64,000 nucleotides of DNA from Chryseobacterium sp. KLBC 52 (GTDB lineage: Bacteria; Bacteroidota; Bacteroidia; Flavobacteriales; Weeksellaceae): assembly GCF_003347605.1 (NCBI RefSeq), contig NZ_QDFZ01000003.1, positions 1-64,000 of the forward strand, given 5' to 3'. The notes beneath the pieces were generated by a model. It had not been told where the DNA came from, did not search any database, and worked only from the letters and a program-made list of their open reading frames with translations. Made by a program: the position numbers and the translations under genes. Below, piece by piece: positions 1 through 9,693 of this stretch. Position 1 is the stretch's first letter. Each line of letters begins with the position of its first letter.

Positions 1-858
1 GGGTGAAAAATTTTAAACATTTGTTTGGAGGGTTGGATGAGAGCGTGGGAGGGTTGGAGGGTTGGAGAGGGTGAGAGGGGATGATTCGGGATACGGGATA
101 CGGGATGCGGGGTTTAGGGTGATGATTGCCCACAGATCTCGCAGATTGACACAGAGAAGATGTTTGCTTTTATATTATATAGAATGGGAAGGATGGGAAA
201 TGCCAAAGAATATATTTATATATATAATATAGAGTGATAAGATTTAACTCGTATAAAGTAATTAATTAAAATGCTTCGACACAGCTCAGCATGACATTGC
301 TAATACTAAAGGCTAAAAGGTCTGAGACACTATACTGTTATTTTACTTTCTTTAAGACTCTCGTAAAGAAGTTGGGATTCCTCCGGAATGAAATGGAGGT
401 ATGTTCGTATATTAACCACTTTCTATAGAAATCAGAAATATTGAAAACACAATACTAATGTTACTGCTCTACCCGGAAACCCGAAACCCGAAACTCAATA
501 ACCCGAACCTCATCATTCATCATTTACAGCTCCTCTCCTAGCCCTGATAGTAATGGTTACCCCGCAGCTTGGGTTGGAGGGCGAATGGGTTTGGGAGACC
601 CTTCGGCTTCGCTCAGGGTGACAGCGTGGGAGGGCGATGGCGCGAGGAGTATGAATGGATAGCAGGATAAAGCTCCTGATTATTGGGCTGGATAGTCTGA
701 GAGTCAGAGGGTTGGAGACTTGGAGACTTGGAGAGTAATAAAGTTTGAGGGTGGGTGGGTAAAAGGGTTTGAGAGTGCGGGAAGAAGAATAAAGAGGTAA
801 ACTCTATTTTATGCTATATATATTATACTATATATATTATACTATATATAAAGTAAGC
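1..858. repeat. Gene-free, repeat-rich region
   Basis: No convincing gene is seen here. The stretch is made of short degenerate words: GGGTTGGAG runs at about 31-75 and 700-740, CGGGATA runs near 88-115, CCCGAAAC runs near 474-515, and an AT tract (TATACTATATATATTA) near 813-850. It also holds a GCTTCGACACAGCTCAGC element near 272-300 and a related CTTCGGCTTCGCTCAGGG element near 600-623. These belong to the same families as spacers at 25.5-25.8 kb and 43.3 kb. The function is unknown. Confidence 0.6.
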
Positions 859-1905
859 TTAATCAAATAACCGTAGCTGCTGATCGCGAGTTCCTGTAAA
901 ATTTGCTGCTGAAAGCTTTGGAAACTCTTTGCCTTCAAAAAACTTCTTTTTGCCGATCTTAAAGGTGGTGTGAATCATTTCTGCAATATTCCCCTCTCCC
1001 TGTTGTCTTTCAAAATATCTTTTATCACCCAGTTTTCCACCCCGCATGGAGCGGATAAGGTTTAAAACTTTTTGTGCCCTATCCGGAAAATGGGTTTCAA
1101 TCCAGTTCACAAAAACAGGTTCAACGGTATCATTTAACCGCACCAAGGTATATCCGAATCCTAAGGCTCCTGCATTGGAAATGGCTTTTAATATATTCAA
1201 TGGTTCATCACTGTTGAGCCCGGGAATAATGGGAGCTACCATTACATGCACAGGAATATTATTTTCTGAAAGAATTTCCACAGCTTTTAATTTATTTTTT
1301 GCGGAACTTGTTCTCGGCTCCATCCTGCGCCTCAATTCTTCATTGATTGTCGGAATACTTAGAGAGACTGACACCAGATTTTGTTCTGCCATGGGTTTTA
1401 AAATATCGAGATCTCTCAGCACCAATGCATTTTTTGTCAGTATATTGATAGGATGCCTGTAATCCAGACAGAGCTGCAGTAATTTTCTGGTAATTTCAAA
1501 TTGTCTTTCGGCCGGCTGATAGCAGTCGGTATTTCCGGACAATAGAATCGGGGCAGCTTTATAGCCTCTTTTTTGAAAAAATTTCTCCAGTAATTCGGGA
1601 GCATTTTTCTTTACCATGATTTTTCTTTCAAAGTCAATCCCGGCGCTATACCCCCAATACTCGTGGGTAGGTCTTGCAAAGCAGTAAGAGCAGCCATGTT
1701 CGCATCCCTGGTAGGGATTCATGGAATATTCCATTGGAAGATCTTCGCTTTTAACCTGATTGACAATGGTTTTGGGAAACACTTCTGTAAAAGAAGTCTT
1801 TACCGTTTCGAAATCTTCATCTTCAGGTTCATAGGTATACCTGTCGAAACGATTGACAACGTTCCGCTGAGCTCCCTGACCTTTTATGAAATTTTCGTTT
1901 TGCAT
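859..1905 (-). CDS. PA0069-type radical SAM protein
   Basis: This 348-residue protein is a radical S-adenosylmethionine enzyme. A CxxxCxxC cluster motif lies at C68, C72 and C75 (CEHGCSYC), which binds the 4Fe-4S cluster that cleaves SAM to a 5'-deoxyadenosyl radical. The following FARPTHEYWG segment is typical of the PA0069/SplB-like family. Members are usually annotated only by family and the substrate is not known, so a spore-photoproduct-lyase function should not be assumed. It is expected in the cytoplasm. The gene stands alone: gene-free repeat DNA lies downstream and a terminator of the next minus-strand gene lies upstream. The start is the ATG in an MQNENF context with no better alternative inside. 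Family assignment is firm; the reaction is unknown. Confidence 0.85.
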   Translation of the reverse strand: MQNENFIKGQGAQRNVVNRFDRYTYEPEDEDFETVKTSFTEVFPKTIVNQVKSEDLPMEYSMNPYQGCEHGCSYCFARPTHEYWGYSAGIDFERKIMVKKNAPELLEKFFQKRGYKAAPILLSGNTDCYQPAERQFEITRKLLQLCLDYRHPINILTKNALVLRDLDILKPMAEQNLVSVSLSIPTINEELRRRMEPRTSSAKNKLKAVEILSENNIPVHVMVAPIIPGLNSDEPLNILKAISNAGALGFGYTLVRLNDTVEPVFVNWIETHFPDRAQKVLNLIRSMRGGKLGDKRYFERQQGEGNIAEMIHTTFKIGKKKFFEGKEFPKLSAANFTGTRDQQLRLFD

Positions 1906-1965
1906 TCCGGTGTAAAATTAGAATGGAATTTTTATAAAATAATGAGTTTTAACATTAAAGTTTTC

Positions 1966-2002
1966 CACAAAAAAATCCAACACTTTCAAAAGCGTTGGAT
2001 TT
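1966..2002 (-). terminator. Intrinsic terminator after the 64-residue ORF
   Basis: The arms AAATCCAAC (1973-1981) and GTTGGATTT (1994-2002) form a 9-bp stem. Read on the minus strand it is followed by a run of seven T. It lies just past the stop of the minus-strand small gene and upstream of the radical SAM gene. Confidence 0.75.
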
Positions 2003-2027
2003 AAACATAATTAAATATATTTTTTTA

Positions 2028-2222
2028 CTACTTCAGTGCGAATAATTCTACTCCATGAGTTTCATCATCATTATTTTTTTCATCAAAGTGTCTGTGATAG
2101 TCCGAATAGGAATCACTATATTTTTTATCTTTTTTAGTCAAAATTTTTTTAATGCTAATTAAACTTAATACTGCCAAAAGACCAACTCCCCCTGCCAGTA
2201 AAACTCCAACTTCTTTTTTCAT
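2028..2222 (-). CDS. Small single-pass membrane protein, function unknown
   Basis: I do not recognise a family. The frame is open from 2300, but the best start is the ATG at 2222, giving 64 residues. The upstream part is an AT-rich, unlikely coding extension. The shorter form begins MKKEVGVLLAGGVGLLAVLSL, a clear transmembrane or uncleaved signal helix. A basic stretch (KKILTKKDKK) follows, then a Tyr/Ser/Asp/His-rich tail. The positive charges after the helix suggest an N-out orientation with a cytoplasmic tail. It has its own terminator downstream. Small proteins like this are common and mostly unstudied in the group. Confidence 0.5.
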   Translation of the reverse strand: MKKEVGVLLAGGVGLLAVLSLISIKKILTKKDKKYSDSYSDYHRHFDEKNNDDETHGVELFALK

Positions 2223-2396
2223 ATTTCTCTGATTTATTATTGATACCATTGCAAAAAGCATACCTATTTTATTTTTTTTAATTATAAATTTTGTTAACAT
2301 TAAACTTTATTTTTAGGAAAATTGCAATCCGCTATTTTTCTTATATTTAAAGTCTGCAATGGTTTAATTATTGTACTTAAAAATAAAAATATTATT

Positions 2397-2747
2397 ATGG
2401 AAAATCCAGAAAACATAGACAGAATGACGACCTTGAGCCAAGTGATGAAAACACTCTCTGAAAGAGGAATACACAGGGAGTTCAGAATGAATGAAAAATG
2501 TGAAATGAAGTTTGAAAATTCTGACAAGGTGTATCAACCCTCTGAACTGGTGATTTTAAAAACCTATCGTTTCGAAGGAGACAGCAATCCTGATGATAAT
2601 GCAGTGCTTTACGTAATCAAGGATAATGCAGGAAATCGTGGAATGATTATAGATTCTTACGGAGCGGACAGCAATTATCCGGGAGAAGAGTTCGATAAAT
2701 TTTTAAGGGATATTCCTATTTTGGAAAGTGATGAATTCAATTTCTAG
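2397..2747 (+). CDS. Conserved hypothetical protein, 116 residues
   Basis: No family is recognised. The frame opens at 2322, but the ATG at 2397 (MENPENIDRM) follows an AT-rich leader and begins the protein-like composition. The product is acidic, soluble and has no signal peptide. It reads as a small alpha/beta domain: helix at 8-25, strands near 45-60 and 75-95, ending in an acidic tail. The segment EKCEMKFENSDKVYQPSELV and the closing FDKFLRDIPILE block are useful for homology searches. It is convergent with the AsmA-like gene and has no operon partner. Confidence 0.65.
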   Translation: MENPENIDRMTTLSQVMKTLSERGIHREFRMNEKCEMKFENSDKVYQPSELVILKTYRFEGDSNPDDNAVLYVIKDNAGNRGMIIDSYGADSNYPGEEFDKFLRDIPILESDEFNF

Positions 2748-2856
2748 AAAATTCATCTTTTGTATATTGATTTTTTAAACCATTAAGTTCGTTTTATTAC
2801 AATATTGCTTCTTCTTTTAATGGGCAATGGATAAGCAGACGTAATGGTTTAAAGAA

Positions 2857-5508
2857 TTATTCTTCAGCCTTTTCCTTTTTCTTGAAAATATTATTCAGGA
2901 AACCTTTCTTTTCTTTTTTCTCTACTACCGGTTGGGGAGTTTCTTTTTTATTTTTTATTTCCTGTTTTATTTCTTTTACCGACTGCTTCATATCTTTCAC
3001 GGAAGAAACCGCCTCTTTCACCTTTTTCTCTGTCTTTTCTACATTTTTACCAATCAGGGTTTTCTTTAATCCCTGTTCTATTCCTCTCCAGAAGAGATTA
3101 AAGAAAGACTTTGTAGGATCACGTTCCACATTTTCCACCGTAACAGCTTCCGGAAAGCTTCCTGAGTCTGATTTCAGAAAAATATTGGCAACTGCAGTCA
3201 GAAACCCTTTTTTCTCATGGTTATTCTTATTTAATACGGCAATTTTTAAGTCTTTATGTTTAAGATTAAAGGTGCCATGTAATCCGGCAGGGTTTCCTTT
3301 AAAGCTAAAAAGCATTTCCTGAATAGTTCCTGCAGTAGCTGTCACATGAAGGTAAGGTCTGATAAAGGGATTGATTCCGCTTGCGGGAAGATTGGACGTT
3401 TTTCCGGAGATCGCAAATCTATCATTCTGATCGGCTACATCAAAGTTCCAGTTGACAGAAAGCGGTGAGAGGTTCATGAAAGAACAATTGATTTTAATGT
3501 CCACTTTTGTGGGTTTTCCTTTTATTTTGGCAGAGTTCAGATTTTTAACATTCATATTAAAATTACTGAAGGTCAGTTTTCCGGGGCCCATACTTTCCGG
3601 AGTATCTTCTTCGTATACCAGGACAGAATTTTTGAGATCAAGGTTGTGAACTGTCATTGGAATTTTAATAGACCGCAGCATTTTAGAATATAATGCTTTT
3701 ATTTTGGGGTCGTCTTTAGGAATTTTACTTCTGAAAATATTGGCATCTGCAGACTCAATGTCTACCTGCGAAGCGTTTACCATTTTGTTGTGAGAAAACA
3801 GATCCCACTCTCCTTCTGCGCTAATTTGTCCGGCTTTTAAATCGTAGAGATCTCTCTCAACAGGTATCATTTTGATAAATTGGGCTCTTGAAACGAGAGG
3901 TTTCATGGCGAAATTATTAATCTGCACTTTATTTTTATTTAGCTTCAGAAGTCCCAGACTCATGTTGTAAAATTCTGTTTTATACGCAAGGTTTCTGGTG
4001 GTAATATAATAATCTTTCACTTTGAAGGACAAGCCCGGCTGATTAGGCTTAGGTGATAATTCAATATTATTTACAGTGGCATTAAGATCATGGAATGTTA
4101 AAGGCTGTTTTCCTTTGTCATAAGTAATATTTGAATTTTTTAAGGATGTTTTTCTTATGATAACCGAATTAATAATATTCGGCTTTGCAGATTTATCGGT
4201 GCTTTTTTCACCCGCTTTAAAAGTTCCGTTTACATTTTCTACAAGAAGATCTTTAAGATCAAGATTTATTTTTTTATCAACGAATTCCAGTTTATTGATA
4301 TTAAAAGCAATATGGTTTGTTTTTAGCACCGCTGCAGCTTTTCCAGTTGCAGGATGCCCCGGCGTCAATACAACGTCCCATATTTCACCATTTGCAGGTT
4401 TCAATGCCAAGCTTCTTATTGTAATATTCTGGCTGTTGGAGTATTCAATATTCCTTCCTGCAATAGTAAAGTCTTTATATCCTATTGGAATAACCTGTTC
4501 AGATGTTTCTTTATTAAACATCAGCTGATTGATATTTACCGTAAGGCCCGCTACAGACAGAAGATTATTTCCATCCTGTTTTGTAACGTTTACTATGGCA
4601 TTATTCAGCTTTATATTTTTTAAATCTACCTCAAAATTTGATTTTTTTTCAGCCTTTTTAGCTTTTACACCCGTGTTATAAATTTTCAGAACAGGGTTTT
4701 GGAAGCCTGCATTGTTGAGTGAAACTTTATTTTGGTTTAAAATAACATCCGTAAAATCCATTTTAGGCACTGCAAATTCAAATAACTGAGTTTTTTCAGG
4801 ATAAAACTTTTTAAACTGAGCAAAAGAGAGCAGCGGAGTCAGTCTGAAATTCTCAACAGCCATCTGTCCATTACTTGTATTGATACTACTAATGGTAATG
4901 GCATATATTTTATCCGGACGGAAAAAGAACTTTTCTCCTTTGATGCTGTATTTGTCAAAAACAACGGGCAGTTTATTTTCTACAGACTCTTCTGTCATCT
5001 GCAAATTTTCTACAAACAGATCCAATTGCTGCACAGATAGAAATTTCTGTTTGGTATGTCTGAAAACAGAAATTTTACCTTCGTTGATCCTGATATTTTC
5101 AAATAAAACCGGATTTCTTTTCTTTCCGGTTTTTCGATCAATAGGCTTTGCCAGAATGACATTTAAAACAGGTTTTGCCAGCAACAAATCTGACGAGCTG
5201 ATTCTTTTATTAAAAACAGCATCATAAATTCCGAAACGGCTTATTTTCAAGGTATCAATGGTTCCCTGCAGCCCAATAACATCTGTATTTTGTGGATCTT
5301 TACTATTAACTGAGATTCCTGTTGCGAAGATATTCCCGGTTCCCAGATCCACATCAAGGGTTTTATAGGAAACTTTATAAGCAGTATTCTTTTTTATATA
5401 GTCCGGAAGCTGGGTCTTAAGCCAAATATTTAGCCCGAAATTCGCAGCTAGAAGAATTACTGCCAGAATTCCGCAAACCATAAGTAACTTTTTAATCCAT
5501 CTTTTCAT
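2857..5508 (-). CDS. AsmA-like (DUF748-type) envelope protein
   Basis: This 883-residue protein has one N-terminal membrane anchor (about residues 8-27, LLMVCGILAVILLAANFG). A very long periplasmic region of repeated beta-strand blocks follows, of the type ...NLKLNNAIVNV..., ...LLVENVNGTFKAG.... This is the pattern of AsmA/DUF748/TamB-like proteins, which form long hydrophobic grooves linked to lipid transport or outer-membrane homeostasis. The C-terminal 90 residues differ: Lys/Glu-rich and coiled-coil-like, starting EKTEKKVKEAV, with repeated KKEK motifs. The gene is alone, with about 200 bases of spacer upstream. Membership in the AsmA-like superfamily is inferred from architecture; the exact role is unknown. 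Confidence 0.7.
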   Translation of the reverse strand: MKRWIKKLLMVCGILAVILLAANFGLNIWLKTQLPDYIKKNTAYKVSYKTLDVDLGTGNIFATGISVNSKDPQNTDVIGLQGTIDTLKISRFGIYDAVFNKRISSSDLLLAKPVLNVILAKPIDRKTGKKRNPVLFENIRINEGKISVFRHTKQKFLSVQQLDLFVENLQMTEESVENKLPVVFDKYSIKGEKFFFRPDKIYAITISSINTSNGQMAVENFRLTPLLSFAQFKKFYPEKTQLFEFAVPKMDFTDVILNQNKVSLNNAGFQNPVLKIYNTGVKAKKAEKKSNFEVDLKNIKLNNAIVNVTKQDGNNLLSVAGLTVNINQLMFNKETSEQVIPIGYKDFTIAGRNIEYSNSQNITIRSLALKPANGEIWDVVLTPGHPATGKAAAVLKTNHIAFNINKLEFVDKKINLDLKDLLVENVNGTFKAGEKSTDKSAKPNIINSVIIRKTSLKNSNITYDKGKQPLTFHDLNATVNNIELSPKPNQPGLSFKVKDYYITTRNLAYKTEFYNMSLGLLKLNKNKVQINNFAMKPLVSRAQFIKMIPVERDLYDLKAGQISAEGEWDLFSHNKMVNASQVDIESADANIFRSKIPKDDPKIKALYSKMLRSIKIPMTVHNLDLKNSVLVYEEDTPESMGPGKLTFSNFNMNVKNLNSAKIKGKPTKVDIKINCSFMNLSPLSVNWNFDVADQNDRFAISGKTSNLPASGINPFIRPYLHVTATAGTIQEMLFSFKGNPAGLHGTFNLKHKDLKIAVLNKNNHEKKGFLTAVANIFLKSDSGSFPEAVTVENVERDPTKSFFNLFWRGIEQGLKKTLIGKNVEKTEKKVKEAVSSVKDMKQSVKEIKQEIKNKKETPQPVVEKKEKKGFLNNIFKKKEKAEE

Positions 5509-5645
5509 ATCGTGATTTTGCTAAATATAAGTTTAAATATAAGATTAATAAGTGTAAATTTTACTCTACTATATGTAGTAATATTAAAATCAATATAATC
5601 CATTACTTTTTTAAGATGAGCAGAATACGCCTGAATCTCAAAATA

Positions 5646-5680
5646 GCAAAAGACCGCCCCGTTGGAGACAGTCTTTTCCT
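5646..5680 (-). terminator. Probable terminator after T9SS protein
   Basis: The arms AAAAGAC (5648-5654) and GTCTTTT (5671-5677) form a stem around a GC-rich loop. It lies just downstream of the minus-strand gene ending at 5714. The trailing T run is short, so termination may be weak. Confidence 0.5.
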
Positions 5681-5713
5681 TATGAAAAAAAATTTTTATT
5701 TCAGATTATGATA

Positions 5714-6460
5714 TCATTCTTTGATTATTTTTTTCGAAAAGAGTTCTCCCTTATTATTTTTCAGGAAAACAACATAATTTCCAGACGCAAGTGAGGACAC
5801 CTCTATTGCACCTTTTCCCTTTGTGATGTATCCTTCAGAAGCAATCCTTCCCTCCATGGTGTACACAATATAAGATATATTCTCGCTGGAAATGATATGG
5901 ATTACAGATCTGACACGAGTGACAGGGATTTCAGCAAAAGATGCTGTATTTTTTTTCACATCCATTGCTGCCAATGTGGCATTTGGATTATACCTGTAAG
6001 TTAGTGTTACCGGCGTCCCGTATTCATTATTAAAGCCATCCACCAGATAATATTTTATCATATAGTCAATTGGGAATGTTCCGGAGCCGGTATCAGAATT
6101 CCACATCGTATACCCACTTGAAACTTCAGAATTTGCGGGAATACTGATTGCAGGTTTGGAATTTCCTGGATAAACTGCTCCTAAAATTATAAATGGCAGG
6201 CATGTATTCTGGTAACAGAATTGAAAACTACTTCCGTCGGCATTAATAATATTCATAACCTTTGCACGAACATTAATAGGAACAGCAGAGTTGTTTTTAA
6301 TTTTATAGTGTAAGGTTGCCAGATTTTCATCCACGCTGTTATAAGTAATAACGCTTCCGTCATTTATTGGTGTCCCGTCTTCTTTTGCCAAAGCAAGCTG
6401 CGCTTTCCCATAAAAAGAGATAAAAACAGACAGAAATATAATGTAATTAATATTTTTCAT
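5714..6460 (-). CDS. T9SS type A sorting-domain protein
   Basis: This 248-residue secreted protein has a signal peptide (MKNINYIIFLSVFISFYGKAQ). Residues about 22-160 form a beta-rich domain with two cysteines (CYQNTC) likely to pair outside the cytoplasm. The last 80 residues show the T9SS C-terminal sorting pattern: YVVFLKNNKGELFSKKIIKE, with SGNYVV before it. This sends the protein through the type IX secretion system to the surface or medium. It lies downstream of the two Omp28-like genes in the same direction, and a terminator in the 57-base gap before it suggests partly separate transcription. The domain function is not recognised. Confidence 0.8.
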   Translation of the reverse strand: MKNINYIIFLSVFISFYGKAQLALAKEDGTPINDGSVITYNSVDENLATLHYKIKNNSAVPINVRAKVMNIINADGSSFQFCYQNTCLPFIILGAVYPGNSKPAISIPANSEVSSGYTMWNSDTGSGTFPIDYMIKYYLVDGFNNEYGTPVTLTYRYNPNATLAAMDVKKNTASFAEIPVTRVRSVIHIISSENISYIVYTMEGRIASEGYITKGKGAIEVSSLASGNYVVFLKNNKGELFSKKIIKE

Positions 6461-6475
6461 AATTTTTAATTTATA

Positions 6476-6508
6476 AAACCGGGAAGCTATATCGCAAGCT
6501 TCCCGGAT
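6476..6508 (-). terminator. Terminator after secreted Omp28-like gene
   Basis: The arms CCGGGAAGCT (6479-6488) and AGCTTCCCGG (6497-6506) form a perfect 10-bp GC-rich stem. On the minus strand a TTTTATAAA run follows. It separates the gene ending at 6518 from the next T9SS gene. Confidence 0.8.
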
Positions 6509-6517
6509 TGTGAGAAA

Positions 6518-8392
6518 TTACTTAATAATTAACTTTTTAGTAACTGGTTCCGTATCTTTTTCTTTAATGGAAACCAGATAAGTTCCTTTTACTAAATCGT
6601 GTACAGAAATTGGAGTATTAGGCTCTACATCTTCTTTTTCAAGAATTATTCTTCCCGTAACATCAAGAATTTTAATGTTTACTTTTCCTTTTCCGTTAAT
6701 TTTAAAATAGTCTTTTGCAGGATTAGGGTATAAAGTATGTTCGTTATCTGTCTTTTCAGCAGCATGAACGCCTAATGTCCCGTTTATGGCAAATGGTCCT
6801 GCCGCATTCACTATTTCGCCGGTTATACCATCCAATAAAAGCAAAACAACTTTTATTTTATCCAGATTATAAGCGGTTGGAATATTTGCTGTAAATGTGT
6901 AGTTTACAACCTGTCCGTCAGTTATTGAAGCAGGTATAGATCCAGCTTGCCCGGCATATCCTCCCAACAGCATTCTGCCTACATGATCATACACCATATC
7001 GGCAGCTGGTATAGGATTAGGCTTACTTTCATATCCGTCCATAGGTCCGGCTCCTCCTCCGGCATAATAGTTTTTCTGATTGTATCCCGAAGTTGTTCCT
7101 TTTACTTCATTTTCTACAACTACTGCCGCTAATCTGAAGTTAGCATTTGTAAAATTGGTTCTGAAAACAGCAGATGCATTGAATGTTAAAGTTCTTCCTG
7201 CTAAAGAAGCTGTTGCATTTAATGCAGCCGGAACAATCATTGGTTTTCTGTCATTAATAAACTCAGAAAAATCAGGACCAACACTTTGTCTGAGAAGACT
7301 TCTGTCCACATTCATGCCAGGAAAGCTATTAAAGTTTGCTCCCGTATTATATTCAGCCAACATCATGGGATCGCTGTTGTGTACAGCAATTCCTATGAAA
7401 TCATTAGGAAAACTGGTTTCTGCATTATGCATTCCTACTGCTCCTCGCGGACACCAGCCACACCATGTTCCCGTACCTTCTTCAATTACTACTTTTTTAG
7501 GCGAATTCTGGCTGACACTATTAAATGGGACTGAAAGTGTATTGTCTGCAGGAGTAGCATCCGCTGCTCCGTTGACTCCGGTGATAGATACTGCTATATT
7601 TTTATTGACGACTGTAGGATAATTTACAGCAACCGAATGCGTAATTACTTTTTCCTGCCCTGCATCTAAAGGTGTTGCTAATGCTATTACTGCGGAATGA
7701 TCTGTCCCATCATTCCAGTTAAGGGTGACGTTATTAATACTTTGTAGTCCATTATTTTTTACAGTTGTTTTGATAAAATAATCCGTATTGATTACTCCAT
7801 ATCGATTTAAAGATAAATTTGTAAGGGCTACATCATAATCTGCAAGACTTTTGACTTTTATATTATCCAAAATGAGATAATATTGATCTGTACAGTCATA
7901 ATGTCTAAAAGAAATATAAACTTGCTGCCCAATAAAGGGACTTACATTGATCACTCTGCTTTGAAAGCCACCTGCTGCCACAGTTTCTGTATACACAGGG
8001 GTGGAAGCAGTAATAGCTCCTGAAACGTTGGTTGTCGTAACATATACAGAATATTTTTCGTTTGGATAATTAGAATGAGTTGCCAAATTATAAACCAGAT
8101 AAGCATTAGAAGCAGTAACAGAACTTAAGTCAATAATTGGTGAGGTAATCAAATTATTTGGAGTAAGAGCTATATTATTACTATCATCATAAGAATAAGA
8201 AACAAGAGATCCGTTTCCAAACCCTGCATTTATACTGGAAGCATTTGCATTAATCCATTGTTTCCCATCACCGTCAATATCAGTACTCACCCATCCGTTG
8301 AGCCCTGTAGTATTAAAATCCTGACTGTAATAAGTCTGTGAGTAGTGTATCCCGAATATCAGGATACACATCGTAAATAAAATCTTTTTCAT
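6518..8392 (-). CDS. Secreted Omp28-like protein with T9SS tail
   Basis: This 624-residue multidomain protein has a signal peptide (about 1-19). Residues about 20-180 resemble the choice-of-anchor J/cleaved adhesin beta-sandwich (YYSQDFNTTGLNGW start and LVYNLATHS.. YSVYVTTT). A CARDB-like linker spans about 185-290. An Omp28-related thioredoxin-like domain covers about 295-530, with the redox motif C311-G-W-C314 (TGTWCGWCPRG). A type A T9SS sorting domain ends it (LYPNPAKDYFKING ... GTYLVSIKEKD). It should be exported by T9SS and act at the surface or outside. It is a domain relative of the lipoprotein encoded just upstream. The CxxC suggests disulfide chemistry or a structural disulfide; activity is inferred. 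Confidence 0.85.
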   Translation of the reverse strand: MKKILFTMCILIFGIHYSQTYYSQDFNTTGLNGWVSTDIDGDGKQWINANASSINAGFGNGSLVSYSYDDSNNIALTPNNLITSPIIDLSSVTASNAYLVYNLATHSNYPNEKYSVYVTTTNVSGAITASTPVYTETVAAGGFQSRVINVSPFIGQQVYISFRHYDCTDQYYLILDNIKVKSLADYDVALTNLSLNRYGVINTDYFIKTTVKNNGLQSINNVTLNWNDGTDHSAVIALATPLDAGQEKVITHSVAVNYPTVVNKNIAVSITGVNGAADATPADNTLSVPFNSVSQNSPKKVVIEEGTGTWCGWCPRGAVGMHNAETSFPNDFIGIAVHNSDPMMLAEYNTGANFNSFPGMNVDRSLLRQSVGPDFSEFINDRKPMIVPAALNATASLAGRTLTFNASAVFRTNFTNANFRLAAVVVENEVKGTTSGYNQKNYYAGGGAGPMDGYESKPNPIPAADMVYDHVGRMLLGGYAGQAGSIPASITDGQVVNYTFTANIPTAYNLDKIKVVLLLLDGITGEIVNAAGPFAINGTLGVHAAEKTDNEHTLYPNPAKDYFKINGKGKVNIKILDVTGRIILEKEDVEPNTPISVHDLVKGTYLVSIKEKDTEPVTKKLIIK

Positions 8393-8427
8393 TTGTTTTA
8401 AAATTTAAGTTTAGTATATAATAAGTT

Positions 8428-9492
8428 TTATAAAAATTCATAGGTGTTGGTTATCCCTATCTTTTCTTCTCTCACATTCAGTACGGTTCCATTACCATCC
8501 ATTACCATCACAATAATTTTAAGATGATCACGGTTGTAATCTGAAGGAATAGAGTATTGAAATGTTCTTGAGTATTCGTTGGAAATTTCTGTCTGGGAGC
8601 CTGGAATATTTTCCCCTGCCACTGATGAGGTCAATTTATTCCGTAAAACATTGTGGTGTACATAATCATAAATGATAGGAGCTCCTAAAGCAGGAACATA
8701 GTTTTTCTGTTTACCTACCAGTTCATCCTCTACAATAAATGCGGCCATTTTAAGTCCTGAAAAACTTTGGGCAAACGAAATCCGGGCATCGATATTCAAC
8801 GTATTGCCCGAAACAGCAGAGCCTATTTTTATTCCTATTTTACTGAATGCTTTTAGCTGAGACAATGGCAATGACATATCTGTATAATTCTCAGTATCAT
8901 CCCACATCGTATTTCTGTTGATGAACATTGTGGGCCAGCCCAGATCTACCCCGGTTACATTTTTAAACTGCTCTACTTCAGTACTTACGGTATTCGACCA
9001 CGGATCCTGACCGCTCGGGCCATGAATCCCGATAAAGACGAAACCATCATCAGTCTGTAATTTCAGATTTTTTGCTCTGGCCCCTGCACGGGTACAGTTT
9101 CCACACCAGGTACCGGTAAAGTCTTCGTATAGAATTCTGTGCTTAAAATTAACCCCGTCATTGATAACAGCATTTACTGAAATAGGATTTACCGGAAGGT
9201 TTTTATAGGCAGCCCGGACGGTATAAACACCTTTCTCTGCAGGAGTATAGAGATTTCCATTGATCGGGTGGTCATTAACAAAAATCTCACTTTCTGCAGT
9301 AATGTCATTATTGAGATTATCTTTTACTTTGAAAGTAAAGGTTTTGCCCAACAATTTCTCGTTACCTCCTTCTGAAGAAACCGTAAGATAGGTAACTACA
9401 TTATCTCCTTCGTCACTCATAGATCCCTTACAGGAAGCCAGTAACAAAAAAAATAAAATCACACAATTTTGAAATAATAACTTTTTTTTCAT
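8428..9492 (-). CDS. Omp28-related lipoprotein with CxxC motif
   Basis: This 354-residue protein has a lipoprotein signal (ILFFLLLASC, lipid cysteine at about residue 21), so it is expected to be anchored in the outer membrane. A small Ig-like part covers about 30-110. An Omp28-related domain follows, starting at ILYEDFTGTWCGNCTRA with C130 and C133 in a thioredoxin-like CxxC. The rest (FIGIHGPSGQDPW ... DRDHLKIIVMVMDG) matches the family pattern also seen in the neighbour at 6518. There is no T9SS tail here, so the pair contains one anchored and one secreted version. It is transcribed away from the TlpA gene across about 200 bases. Confidence 0.85.
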   Translation of the reverse strand: MKKKLLFQNCVILFFLLLASCKGSMSDEGDNVVTYLTVSSEGGNEKLLGKTFTFKVKDNLNNDITAESEIFVNDHPINGNLYTPAEKGVYTVRAAYKNLPVNPISVNAVINDGVNFKHRILYEDFTGTWCGNCTRAGARAKNLKLQTDDGFVFIGIHGPSGQDPWSNTVSTEVEQFKNVTGVDLGWPTMFINRNTMWDDTENYTDMSLPLSQLKAFSKIGIKIGSAVSGNTLNIDARISFAQSFSGLKMAAFIVEDELVGKQKNYVPALGAPIIYDYVHHNVLRNKLTSSVAGENIPGSQTEISNEYSRTFQYSIPSDYNRDHLKIIVMVMDGNGTVLNVREEKIGITNTYEFL

Positions 9493-9693
9493 TTTAATTT
9501 GAATTTTTTAATGTGTTTTTTAAAAAAATGAGGCTTTACATATGTGATGTTAATAAATCAATTTAAAATTTCAACTTTTATATTTTGATAAAATCAATAT
9601 ATTAGATAAAACAATAAATAATTCGCATTGAAATTACACAATTTATTATATATTAGCAAATAAAATAGATGTTTAATTATTAAAAATAATATC

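Noticed and set aside
31-120. Possible CRISPR or tandem array from GGGTTGGAG and CGGGATA words
   Set aside because: Units are too short and irregular, with no spacers of constant size and no cas gene.
2300-2527. 75-residue minus-strand frame
   Set aside because: It overlaps the better-supported plus-strand gene at 2397 and lacks any recognisable feature beyond hydrophobic residues.
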